Of a stretch of 64,000 nt of DNA, positions 34,386-45,762 are shown piece after piece; positions within the stretch are counted from its first letter, which is position 1, and the number at the start of each line of letters is the position of its first letter. The translations under genes were made by a program, and so were the position numbers. The DNA lies in contig OX638135.1 of assembly GCA_951804985.1 (NCBI GenBank), positions 69,697,833-69,761,832 of the forward strand, written 5' to 3'. Source of the stretch: Dryomyza anilis (Eukaryota; Arthropoda; Insecta; Diptera; Dryomyzidae). Below the pieces are notes generated by a model that saw only the letters and a list, made by a program, of their open reading frames with translations, was not told the DNA's origin and searched no databases.

Positions 34386-35249
34386 TTAAAATGTTTTAAA
34401 AGCAAATAGTTGAATAAAATTATTGCAAATTACTGAAGTGCGCGTAGTAGTTTCTTTAAAAAAATCTTCGCAAAAAATATCAGAGATTGACTTTTTAGGT
34501 TTGCAAGGAATTTCTTCAATTTCCCAAAATTTTGGAATTTGTTTATCTAGGGATACCTCATTGAAGTATGAGACTACCGTTGTCGAATTTGAAGACATTT
34601 TTTTACAAATGGGTCCGGTAATAATCCAACCGAAAATAGTTTCTTGGGCTATTAGCGATGACAAGACATTTCGCTTAATGCCGTCTAAAAGAATTGTAGG
34701 GTACAAATCGCCTCCGATCAATACATCAATTTGAGAACTTTTTTCAAAGTTAGGATCAGCTAAACGAATGTGGGGTAATTTATCATGAATTGTTGATTGA
34801 AGCGAGAATGAAGGCAAATTACCAGTTAGTTTAGGAACGATTAGTGCAGATACTTCAATTTGTATCTGTGAATCTATAGGTGAACCAATAATAAATGAAC
34901 ATGACTTATTGATATGAGCAGAAATCGCATCGTTCAATCCAGATATTTGAGCTTTGACCGATTGTGTCGGAAGCTTCAGAATTTTTTGTAAGCGTTCTGT
35001 TATAAAAGTTCCTTCGGAACCTGAGTCAATCAACGCACGAGCAGTGTATACTATTCCTAAGTGACATATGTGTACCATTGCGGTTCCTAAAATTACATTT
35101 TTTGATTGAGAAGAGAAAAAAGATTGAATGTTTTCGACAGGGCATGAAGCTGTAGTGGACTGTATCTGGTTAGAGTAAGACATTTGTTGTGATGGTTGAG
35201 GTGTGCGTGGGTTCACAGTAGATTGAGAATTGGGAGATTTATGTTTCAA
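34386..35249 (-). pseudogene. BEL/Pao protease-DUF1758 fragment
   Basis: An uninterrupted 287-codon frame. Residues ~1-50 are the low-complexity linker after gag. 'ARALIDSGSEGTFI' (residues ~70-84) carries the Asp-Ser-Gly catalytic triplet of a retropepsin that cuts the polyprotein. 'IDVLIGGDLYPTILLDG' and 'SLIAQETIFGWIITGPI' (about 190-225) form the DUF1758 signature. The last 60 residues reach only the beginning of the reverse transcriptase region, after which the frame stops. Gag fingers, RT, RNase H and integrase are absent, and no LTR was identified. The open frame suggests a younger or less decayed copy than the one at 3.7-6 kb, but the element is truncated. It is distinct from that copy in sequence. 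Confidence 0.85.
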
Positions 35250-37516
35250 TTCCGTTGCGCCTTCTCTTTCACTTCACATATTTGAGTTACGTTACGTGTG
35301 TGGATCGTAGAAATATCGTGATATTTTGAGAGCACGAAACGAATGAGAAGGAAACAGCGCGGCGTCTTCTAGCACAGTAAAAATGTAGTATTTACGTGGC
35401 AAAAAGTAATAAGTGACAAATTGTGTTTTTTGTTTTTTGAAAGTGGAGATGTTTAAAAACTCACCGAAAACTTTTATTGCTAAACTCTTCTATTTCTTTT
35501 GTGCACTTTTCTATAAATAGATATTTCTATAAATAGATTTATTTTGTTTGTTGGTCACTGCACTAACTTTTGCCTATTTTTTTTTTTTTTGGATGAGCCT
35601 TCTTTTTTCGCACTTTATTTTGCGAAGAAATTTTATTTAATTTAATCTATTTTTTCACTAAATTTTCTATAAATTTTCGTGTTTTATTTTATATTAAGGA
35701 CTCCTTTTTTTTTTTTTAACAATATGCAAACACTTGTTTTATTCTTAATATTCAACCACGCACCTTTGACTGTAGTTTGCAAACTGGTTTGTCCTCGTTG
35801 ACTTTGAAGCTACCACACGATATGCTGATCTTGAAATAGAGTTGATGAAAGCCAAATGATCTCTGATCTCGATATCTTCGATAAAATGATGAGAATGTTG
35901 AGATTACTTTTTACTGAGATTAGAATTTTGATAGTAATGTGTATTGAGTCACTGGTGATCCGGTACGAAGGTGCCAAAATGTTCTTGATCTGCCTGATGC
36001 AAAAAAATTATAATAATTCCTTGGGGTTTCTTGAGCAGAATTTCCTCTCGAAACAATATAAAATAAAAAGAAACGTAATATGGGGAAAATATTTAGAATA
36101 TTTTCAAAATAAATTTCATAAGGCATTTGGATTTAGTGTTTTAAATATGTCTTTATTACCAAACATAGGTCTTACCGCCAGTGATTATAAAAAGATAATG
36201 GCCGAGAAAAAATAAAATTCATAAAAAGTGTAACAGGAAGTATTCTTTGCCATAGTAACACATGATGTTTGCTGCGATTGTTATACATTTTCGATAAATG
36301 AGTGCAGTAAACCACTGTACAATAAAATACTTAAACGAGTAACTTAATTTATAATAATCGAAAAAAAATATATTAAATTATTTGAATATATAAAAATTCA
36401 TGAAATATAAAGCGTTTGGCGTAAACAAATACCATGAATATTTTCATAAATATTATGAAAACGTTCATCAATATTATGAACTTTTTCATTACGGTTTTAT
36501 GAACGATTCATAAATTGGATGAATTTGGTCATTTGTTGAGTAATAATGAAAAATTCATAAAATTGATGAACAAATTCATAAATAGTATGAACTTTTTTTT
36601 TCTGTGCAATCAAGACAAATCCTGCCATCTGTAGTCTCCATCATTCAAGCGGAGTAGATTTCAGTAAAAGGGAGTAGAAAATTATGAGAAGGTAATAGAA
36701 AATGCTAAGTACTACCGAAGTAGAAGAGTAGATTTAAAAAATACAAATGAAATGGAGTAGATCTACTCCGATCGGAGTAGAGTGAGAACACTCTAGGGGA
36801 CTCTTATACAAAAATTAAAATTTTTCCGTTATTTTAGTTTCAATGATTATTTTTAAGCTTTAGAAATATTAATTAAGGTTGTCTGACTCATATTGTCGAC
36901 TCATATTGTCGATTTGACGTCATAAGGACGAAATTTTCATATCGTTTTGAACAATTATGGTGACATTTGAACGATTTTGACGTCACAGATATCGTCAATT
37001 TTATCACTTGATTTACAGAAACTAGCTGCAGGTGTTGCAACGTTTTGATTTTATTTCACAATTATTTTAGAACTATTTTTTATTTTCATCAAGCAATACT
37101 TTCCTTTTCATCAAAAAAAAAGGTCAAGATGTCATACCAACTTTGTAGGCTTTGTTAAATCCAAAAATTTTGTGAACATGGGTCCTATTAATTGTAGTAA
37201 TAAAGAAATTAATTTAATACATTTAACAATTACTCTACTTGCACGTTCATTTTCCCGAAGATGTTGCATCACAAGGCAATTGAAGTTAATCGTCCATTTC
37301 TGATAAATATGCAGCTGGTATATCTCGTGCTTGTAGTCTCCATGGGATGCTGAATGCTGCAAATACAGACACAGTACAATATAGTCTCCGATGTGTTGCG
37401 TATAGTTATATCACCTGCAGTTAAAACTTTTGCAGAATCCTACCGCTATTCGTTGGACGCCGTTGTCGAGTGTCTTCTAACGCATTTATCCAGGCACAGC
37501 TAATTTGATGGCAATA
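35250..37516. other. Unassigned sequence with small inverted repeats
   Basis: 35250-35850 has homopolymer-rich DNA possibly belonging to the BEL 5' region. A 119-codon plus-strand frame (35856-36215) is unrecognised. 36430-36605 is a cluster of ATGAA/TTCAT words ending in TTTTTTTTCTGTGC, the same type of terminus as the 10.6-kb MITE. 36640-36800 has repeated GGAGTAGA words with a perfect palindrome GGAGTAGATCTACTCC, and ends with 'gagtgagaacactct', similar to some hAT ends. Confidence 0.4.
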
Positions 37517-39309
37517 TTATTATTTATGAAGATGTGGGTTCCTACGAACAAGATTTCCTGCGCAATTTGAACAGCTGCGAAACACTTTGCTGAAGAACTA
37601 GGAAATCGTGCACCTAAAATCATGGCTGCACGGCGGCGACAAAACGAAAAAGAGATGTTTTCTGTTTTGTGTGCTCTGACAACTGACAGGGTTTAGTGCA
37701 GTTTTAGAAAGTACTTTAAATACAACTAAACAACGTACAATTATAAATAAAATTAAACCAAGAGAAAAAGTATATCGAAAATTTAACAATGTTTCATATG
37801 TTTTTACTACACATAAAAAAGTATCGTTCGTCATATATACAAACGACGAACATCAATCTGTTTACGTAATATTGACGAATAAGTTAAATAATAATGATGT
37901 ACTTGTTTATCAATATTACGAATCGGGATTTTCAAGCTCAAGCTCTCATGTATACACAGAATATGCACTAAAAAATACCCATTGTGCAATGGCGGAAAAG
38001 AAATAAAACGCCGTGCCGTGAACGTTTCGAAGAATTTATGTTTTTCAATAAATCTGTTTATTGTTTTGACCAACAAATAATAAAATATGAACAGAATATC
38101 ATAATAAAACCCGACTGCTTCAAGACGATTATTTGATGAGAATGATATTGAAATACGATTAAGTTTCAGTATAATTATTTTAAAATTTGCATATAAATTG
38201 ATTTTATGGATTAATTTGACTATAAATTTGTTACATAATTTTGTTTTATTTAATTAAAATCATTATAAATATTATGAACGAGTTTAATTAATAGCATTCG
38301 AAATATAAACGTACACCGTACTTCAACATCTTTAACGCATTAGTAAATCTCAATTGATTAACACAATACTTAATATTGACGAACACGATCATCGGTTGAC
38401 ATTTGATTAATATGTTTGTAGTATATATGTACAAGTTAGTTGTATTTACGTCACTTTTTGGTTCTGTGTATGCACAATAACGACTCATTCTAATGGTCGA
38501 CGCCCACTGATTCCCACAGACGCTCGCTGTAGCAGAATCTGTAAGGCCGTTATGAGTCTGCGAAAGTATTCTGTTGCGTTTGCGAAAAGATTATCAATGA
38601 TGAATTGAGGACATTAGAAAATTTGTCATTGATGAATATGTCGACAACAATTTCATAAATGACATTGCATTAAAGACGTCATACACCATATTTCATATAT
38701 ACATATATCAATGACATTGTGGAAATACGTCATTGATGAAATATTATTGATGATTGTAATTGATGAACATTAACATTCACGTCACATGCCACTAAAGGTA
38801 TGCAGCATTTACGTTGTAAAATGCAATGTGAAATGCATACAACATATGTCTAGGGGCAGCATTTAAGCGTAAAACTGAAATTTTGTGTTCGATATCACCG
38901 TGTCATATTATTCATAAGCCCAATTTGAACGACCAATTTTTATAAAAACGGGATAATAAGCAGTTGTAATGTTGATATATAATGGTCGTTAATCGTTGAT
39001 TATCTGGCAACGCTGTCATATGCGAATAGTCAAGTTTTCGTATATCGGTTGTATTTCGTTTACTTTTGTACAATTCCAAACACTTTAAAAAGGAATTAAA
39101 CATTTGAAAAACATTATAAGTTGATCTGCAAGCACAAAAAACATTAATTGCATGAATTCATCGCGTAAAATAATCAAAAAATTAGTTTTTAAAATTTCTC
39201 AATTGAGCTCTGTGCAATTGCCATCTTTTTCGTGTTTTCTTTTGCACTTATTCGTTGCAAATTAGAACTGCGCATGCGCTATAGTTGTACGCATATAATA
39301 TTGACTGCA
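37517..39309 (+). repeat. R module, copy 1 (1.8-kb repeat of unknown origin)
   Basis: Colinear and highly similar to 56832-58650. It starts at 'tattattatttatgaagatg' and ends abruptly at 'ATTGACTGCA', after which a LINE 5' region begins. No terminal inverted or long terminal repeats are visible. It contains an open frame of about 110 codons (37680-38008), then AT-rich sequence with repeated 'cattgatga' words (38590-38770). Confidence 0.8.
37680..38008 (+). other. Open frame without ATG in R module, unknown product
   Basis: The frame is open for about 109 codons with ordinary amino-acid composition ('KVYRKFNNVSYVFTTHKKVS', then 'VLVYQYYESGFSSSSSHVYT') and ends in '..MAEKK' stop. A stop codon just upstream in this copy is an Arg codon in the second copy, and the upstream codons continue in frame ('KKRCFLFCVL'), so the ancestral frame was longer. 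The second copy is broken by a stop and an indel. I do not recognise the family. Confidence 0.4.
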
Positions 39310-39380
39310 ATAGCATTAACCCCTGCGTACCTTTTAATTTTTTTTTTTAGCACGAAATACTTTACTTTGCGTTTTATACT

Positions 39381-40250
39381 ATGGATTTCTTATCAGTCGA
39401 AAACTTCGCTGCGTGCTCACTGAGTCAGAACATTTTAAACTCAATGTTTTCCTGTTCTGGTCCCTGTGGTTAATTGTACCACGCTACATGTGCTAATATT
39501 TCCATTGGATGCACTGAATTGTTCAGTGTACTCAGGTCTGCAGTGGTATTGTCCTACTTGTAGACCTCTTTCTCCATCAGTTTTCTTTGTTAAAATACAG
39601 AAATTTGGTGAAAAACTTAATATTTTAAATTCCAATTACAATGAAATATTAAATTCGTTAAACGAATTCAGCTCAACAGTAGCTAACAGTGATACTGCAT
39701 ATAAGCCTGACATTGTTGAAAATAATATAGCTATCAATAATAAATCAGTCTCTGATAACGAACCTTCAACTAAATTAGTTGAGAAAAACGCAAAAGAAAC
39801 AATACTAACAATAATAAACCTTTAAGTCCTCCTAAGGCAAAGAACTTCAAAGAACTTCTATTACCCTTTTCTCTTCCTTCTATTAGTCCTTCACTAATAG
39901 CAGCAACCCTGCCCATAACAACCACAAGTAGTTTGACACCAGTTAGTGCTAGTTTAAAGGCAATCCCAAAATTAAAAAAAATTTCATATCTCGGTTGACA
40001 CGACAACAGAAAATATTTCTAATTTTATAAAAACGAATAAACTAGTGCCAATGGATACTTACTTATCTTGTAAAAAAATCGGAAACAGGCCATTTTATCA
40101 TCTTTTACTTTATCAATTGCTGAAGAACATGCTGCGGCCGTTATCAGTTCAAATCTTTGGACTGATAACATTCTCGTTTACGAGTTCAAAACCAAGAGAA
40201 ACAATGGACCAATTAAAGCAGTCCACCAAAATCCAAAAAACTCAAAGATC
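39381..40250 (+). pseudogene. LINE ORF1 with PHD-like finger, broken
   Basis: From the ATG at 39381 the frame gives 'MDFLSVENF...FSCSGPCG', then a stop, 'LYHATCANIS', and after a frame change 'GLQWYCPTCRP'. Together these form a Cys4-His-Cys3-like PHD finger, a feature of ORF1 in several CR1-group LINEs. A Ser/Asn-rich linker follows (39600-39825), then a further domain in a third frame near 40030-40250 ('SIAEEHAAAVISSNLW'). ORF1 proteins chaperone the LINE RNA. At least three frame breaks make it non-functional. Confidence 0.6.
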
Positions 40251-40273
40251 TCTTTTTATCCACTCAGAATTTC

Positions 40274-42784
40274 GTGAACGATATCATCGCGCTAACTGAA
40301 ACATGGCTAAATAAGAGCTTTTCAAACGTTGAATTATTTGATAATTCATTCAATGTTTTTAGAAAAGATAGATTTGACATCGAAAAATTTCCAGTCGGTG
40401 ATGGTATATTAATAGCAATAAGGAACAATTTAATAAGTTCCTTAGTAGAAATTCCAATTGCTGCTTCATTAGAGCTTATTTGTGTTAGGATTGTACTTCA
40501 CAATTCCTGTGTATATGTCTTAAACGCTTACATTCCTCCGAAAAGTAGCGTAGAAGTCTACGAGACCTTGTCTAAGTCCATAGATTTTGTATTGGAAATG
40601 CTTAATAGTTCTGATGATATTATACTTTTAGGTGATTTTAATTTACCAGATTTAATATGGAATATCTCCGACGACGACACATATTTCTGTGCGTCTAACT
40701 CTAAATCTCGACAAGAACAGATTTTTGTTGACACTATATCATCTGACTTACAACATGTAAGTTGTATTACTAATTGTCTGGAACGACAACTTGACTTAGT
40801 ATTTACTACAGATAGTAACAATGTTGAAGTTAGAAATTCGACGAATGTTCTAATGGATATTAATGCATATCATTCGCCTCTAACAATATTTTATCAATCT
40901 GATAGAGCGAATATCATTAATAGTAAATCTGCAGACAAGGCTTATGAATTTAATTTTAAAAAAGACAACTTTTCATTGTTAAATGAATTGTTGTCTGCTA
41001 AAATTGATTCAATATCAGACTATATTAATGATAATGAACTTGATGTTGCCATAAACTATTTCTACCATGAACTATTTTTCTGCATAGCACTATCTGTACC
41101 ATATGGCCTTAAGTTCACTAAGATCTCATCGTATCCCTGGTACACTAAGGATTTGAAGATGCTACGTAACTCTAGGAATAGAGCATGGAATAGATATGTC
41201 AGTAGTCAAGACCCAAGAGACCTAGAAACATACAACAAAATGTTTCTGGAATAGATCTAAAATTCTTTACACTGAGTATATTGATAAAATGAAGATACAA
41301 ATTTTATCAGATCCAAAGAAGTTCTGGGGTTTCATCAATTCTAAAAAAAAAGACGATGGTTTTCCTGCTTCTTTTAAAAATAATGATGATGATTCACTAG
41401 CGACCCTAATGTCATATGTGGCCTATTTGCAAGCCTGTTTAAACAATATTCTCTAATGATTTTTTATAACCGATGTTAATTATTTTAATTACATGCATTC
41501 TGCTCCTAAAACTTCATTAGTCTCTATATCATTTTCTCCGGAGCAGATTTTGCAATATATTTCGACGATTGATGATGATTTTAGTTCTGGACCAGACGGT
41601 ATCCCGGCAACAGTTATAAAGAAATGTGGTACTTCGTTAAGTAAACCATTTTGTTCTATATTTAATAAATCTATAAATGAAAGTAATTTCCCAATATTTT
41701 GGAAAAAGTCATGTATAAGCCCAATTTTTAAAAAGGGGTGTAAAAAATGATGTAAATAACTATAGGCCAATCGCTAAATTGTCATCAATACCAAAATTGT
41801 TTGAACGTATTGTATATGATCAAGTTAAAAACCACTGTAGAGATGTAATTACCTCACGTCAGCACGGATTTGTAACCGGAAGATCCACAGTATCTAATCT
41901 ATTAGACTTCACTTCATTTGCAATAAGTTCAATAGAATCAGGAAAACAAGTCGACTGCATTTACACAGATTTCAGTAAAGCTTTCCTTTAACTTAATTTT
42001 ATTCAAACTAAAGGTACTGGAATTTCCCGAATTCTTTGTTATGTGGATAGGATCCTATTTATCTGATCGGTCATATCAAATACGCTTCAGAAATAATTTA
42101 TCTTCTCCACTTATTGCAACATCTGGGGTACCCCAGGGTAGTCATCTTGGTCCACTGTTATTTATACTGGCTATTAATGATGTGATATACAACATTACAT
42201 TAAGTACTCGCATTTATTAATTTTTGCCGATGATATGAAAATATATAAATCAATAAATGACGATAAGAACGTTCACATATTTCAGTCAGATTTAAAATAC
42301 TTTGAAACGTGGTGTTGTAAGAATAACTTGATTCTTAATCCAGAAAAGTGTCAAGCCATGACATTTTCTCGCAAAGGAAATAATCTAGAATACAACTATT
42401 CGCTAAAAGAACAAATTTTAAATCGGGTGCACGTGGTGAAAGATCTTGGTGTGTTTGTCGATACAAATTTATCGTTTAATTTACATAATGAAAATATATG
42501 TAAAAAAAACCTCATCATTACTTGGTTTTATCAAACGATTGGCTAAAGAATTTAATAGTCCCCTTACAACTTTGACTCTATATTGCACTCTGGTTCGTTC
42601 ACAATTGGAATATGCAGGTCAAGTATGGTCTTCTTTCTACAAGGTACATAATGACCGAATCGAAAGGATACAGAAAAACTTCGTACGTTTCGTTCTCAAG
42701 GGTTTAAATTGGATGGATAACTTACATCTTCCTCCATACGTAGATCGTCTGAAACTACTAAATTTAAAGACCCTTGACGAGCGC
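40274..42784 (+). pseudogene. LINE ORF2: endonuclease and reverse transcriptase, broken
   Basis: The first 326 codons are open: 'IIALTETWLNKSF' and 'ILLGDFNLP' are the endonuclease metal- and substrate-binding motifs, but the usual N-terminal Asn motif is missing because the frame begins at a deletion junction. Next come RT blocks 'SSGPDGIPATVIKK' (41590), 'NNYRPIAKLSSIPKLFER' (41760), 'QHGFVTGRSTVSNLL', 'YTDFSKAF' with the first catalytic Asp, a damaged 'GVPQGS'-like block near 42130, and 'FADDMKIY' (42223) with the catalytic pair. The C-terminal domain follows ('LEYAGQVWSSFY', 'RIERIQKNFVRF'). Several stops and frameshifts are present. The protein would nick target DNA and reverse-transcribe the RNA in place. 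Confidence 0.85.
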
Positions 42785-42953
42785 TGAAAGATTGCCGATA
42801 TCATTAACATACATCAATTAATAACCGATAGACTTGATTCACCCGAGCTTCTTAACTATATTAGTTTTAACCATAATCGTAGAAGTAGCAGACATCGTGA
42901 TGTTCTATTTTATGTACCTTATCGTAGAACTAATTATGTTGCTGCTTCACCCA

Positions 42954-44091
42954 CACGGTTAAAAATATTTGTTTATTTTTTAAACTTTTTTGGATTGTAT
43001 ATATGTCTCGACCAAAAAATGATTAAATTGTAATAATCCTAAAAGATTAAAATATGTTTGTAATACTCCTCTACATTACATTGTAATTCATGTTGTATTA
43101 CTTTGCATGTAATCCTACGGGATTAAAATTAATGCTGAAAAAGATTGAAAATACGGATTTGTTTTTGTAAAAAAAGTTTAAAAAATATTTATTTTATTTT
43201 ATAAATAATATATTTTTATTATTTTCATTATTATTTTATTTTTATAATTAATAATTCTTTGTACACTCTTTAATTATTTTTCGTCTCTTTCGAAATTATT
43301 TTCATGTCATCAGCGCACACCTTGTCCCCTACAGATCTTCTAACATACCGCCAACTAGCTTTACTGTCATCACTAGCTATTTAAACATATTGTCGTCGAA
43401 AAAGGCATTTTGAATTATAAAGCGAGCACTGGTGTGAATGTTACTAACATGGCGATATTATCACAGGTTCGAATCCCGGCCGTGGTCCTATTTTTTAAAA
43501 TTTTTTTTTTATAATTTTTTTTTAAATTTTTATTTTTTATATATATATTTTTTTTTTTTAATTCTTTTTTCTTCACTTTTTTATTTTTTTTTTTGTTATT
43601 AATTTCAATAGCTAGAAGTATTTTTAATGTGACAAAAGTTAGTTGCTTTATTATTTATTTATCTTTGAATACATTTTTTCATAATTCGTAAGTAATAATT
43701 ACAAAAAAAAAAATCTGAAATAATAAAAAAAAAGGAAAAAAAATTGCCCTGGCCGAGATTCGAACCTGCGATCCTGAACTAAATTTAGTAAGTATGGTTT
43801 ACAATTTAATCTTTTATGGTTTAAACATATTAAATAAACAGAAAAATAAACTATTTGAGTTTAAATTTTAATACAATCGGATTAAATTTAAATTTTTAAC
43901 CCATTTGGATTATTTTATAAACTAAAAAAATTGCATTTCCATGTTTAATAAGAAATATGTTAAATTTCAATCTGAAAAAGTTTAAAAATGGGTGTAAACT
44001 ATTGGTAAGTTTAAAAATTAGACATACTAGTATTGAAATCATCTGTAATCCAAAGAAGGGTTTAAAAAATATTCCAACATTTTTTACCGTG
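42954..44091. mobile_element. 1138-bp MITE with CA target duplication
   Basis: Ends are CACGGTTAAAAATA and TTTTTTACCGTG; similarity of the inverted arms continues through 'ATATTTTTTAAAC' and 'CTTTGGATT'. CA lies on both sides (42952-42953 and 44092-44093). With one CA removed, the LINE ORF2 frame before and after the insertion is continuous to a stop at 44180, which supports both the boundaries and the two-base duplication. The interior holds two inverted tRNA B-box-like words and is otherwise very AT-rich. Confidence 0.85.
43464..43770. repeat. Inverted pair of tRNA B-box-like motifs
   Basis: The plus strand at 43464-43488 reads ACAGGTTCGAATCCCGGCC and the minus strand at 43770-43745 reads GCAGGTTCGAATCTCGGCC. 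Both match the T-arm/B-box sequence. No complete tRNA fold or A-box is evident, so these are remnants or promoter-like words inside the MITE, not tRNA genes. Confidence 0.6.
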
Positions 44092-44185
44092 CATCAATCA
44101 AATGTGTAATTTAGTTAATAATTGTCCACAGTATAATATAAATCTGTCAAAAAATCAACTCAAATGTAGACTAAAACTATAATGT

Positions 44186-44223
44186 AAAATATTTACCCAA
44201 CTAATTTAGTGGGTAAATATTTT
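44186..44223. repeat. Perfect hairpin in LINE 3' region
   Basis: AAAATATTTACCCA pairs perfectly with TGGGTAAATATTTT around a 10-base loop, immediately after the ORF2 stop. It could be a 3'-end recognition structure for the LINE reverse transcriptase. Confidence 0.7.
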
Positions 44224-44498
44224 CCAGCATTATGCTGTGAAAGTGCAAACTAGCTGTATTAGCTAAAACCCGATTATAACTAACACTGCGCATTACCACC
44301 TATACTTGTCAATTATGGAGACAAATTCTGTTCCGTTATTGTTTATACAGTATTGTCGTTGAATCTGCTGCACTGAAATACTCATCCACTACAATGTTGT
44401 TCCTGCTGCTGATTGCTTGTTGCTGCTTTTTTATTGTTGTGCTGCTGTTGCTACGTTGCTCTATATCGATCGTCTGCTGAATATCTCTGCGTCAACTA

Positions 44499-45347
44499 TG
44501 TCTAATATTTGTGGCCTTGATAGTTGCAAAAAAAATCTCACCAAAACGCTGGAACGGGTTGGCTGCATTCACTGTGGTCCACTTGTCGTGCGCTGATGTG
44601 TCAGCTGATCAATATGGTTTGTTTGTCAAATATGCCTGTACACTTGGATTTGTCTGAAAAAATGTCACGATACGCCAATATCCGATATAAACTTCCAAGA
44701 AGTGATGAAGCGTGGTCTTGTCGATGTCACAGTTGGCGGACATGATGCGTGAGGTGGAACATTGCAATAAAATAATTCAAATAATTAATAAAACCACAAA
44801 GAAAAAAATTCAGACACTTGAGGATGATAACAGTCGTCTGCTTAAAAGACGTAATCGTGCGAACGTTGTGATCAACGAGCTCCCTGAGTCTCCAAGTAAT
44901 CTAACTTCAGTGATTATCAAGCTGAGCAAATTTATCAATATCTACATAACTGCTTGTGATGTATACTTGTGCTGTTACATCAATCGTAAGAAGTCTGTTT
45001 TGGTGAAATTTAACAACATTGATATCAGAGACGAGCTGATGCACAATTATTTTAAATCTCGCTCACTTAAGCTGTCGGATTTCACTGATGTTGAAATTAA
45101 CTCTCGTGTATCCATAAACGACCATCTTACGCCTGGAGAAGGTAAACTAAGCCACTACTGTCGCACTCTTCGAAAAGATAAAAAAAATCAAAAATTCCGA
45201 TTGCTGCACAACAATTTTTTAACTGTTAACGTTACTTTGCCCGATGGATCTGAAAAGACATTTTCAATGCAAGAATGCATTAAATTCTTCAATGCTGCAG
45301 GAGCAGTTGCTGTTAATGAGATGCTGTTGAGAAACCTCGTTAATTAG
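44499..45347 (+). pseudogene. LINE copy 2A ORF1, FP-like domain, frameshifted
   Basis: The ATG at 44499 starts 'MSNICGLDSCKKN...GCIHCGPL', a cysteine-rich finger start that runs into stops; the finger continues in a different frame. From about 44710 a long frame reads 'KIIQIINKTTKKKIQTLEDD' (coiled-coil), 'RANVVINELPESPSNLTSVI', 'SVLVKFNNIDIRDELM', 'INDHLTPGEGKLSHYCRTLR' and 'KFRLLHNNFLTVNV'. This matches the FP-like RNA-binding layout found in CR1/Kiri-group ORF1 proteins. The 3' two thirds are open; the N-terminal finger is broken in the same way as in 2B. Confidence 0.75.
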
Positions 45348-45762
45348 ACCCGAAGCTAATTCTACATAATTATCTTTTTCTTTTATTTTGTATGTATCAT
45401 TACTTTTTTAATTTTTGACTTCCAAATACCTTGAAGTATTATTTGCTGTCCCTGTGTGTCATTTTCATAATTTTGAGAATGACATTGTGTATAACATATC
45501 AATACGTTATTGGTACTTATATGCACTTGGGATCTGATTTTACATTCAATTTTTCTTTTTATCTTTTTTTTTCATATTTTTTTGCGGAATATTACCGATA
45601 TTTTTTGAATTACAGTATTAAAAAAAAATAAATAATTGAAAGTTCATTTAATATTATTGTGAATTTATCAAATATATTTTATGTATATAATTAGTATTTA
45701 GTTTTTCTTATTAAAAATGATTTTTTATTATACAACGCGGTTTCCCTCTTTTATATTCCAAT

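Larger units (their letters stand above)
39310..44275 (+). mobile_element. LINE of the Jockey/CR1 group, copy with MITE insertion
   Basis: The parts in order are an ORF1 with a PHD-like Cys/His finger, an apurinic endonuclease, a reverse transcriptase and a C-terminal domain. After the ORF2 stop at 44180-44182 there is a 14-bp-stem hairpin, then about 50 bases before the next LINE. The whole element follows the R module without a gap. An internal deletion joins ORF1 to the middle of the endonuclease, and a 1.14-kb MITE sits near the end of ORF2. Confidence 0.8.

Noticed and set aside
35856..36215. 119-codon ORF as a host gene
   Set aside because: No recognisable domain, AT-rich composition and no splice context; left as unassigned.
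43464..43770. tRNA genes
   Set aside because: Only the B-box/T-arm word matches; no acceptor stem, anticodon arm or A-box is formed.
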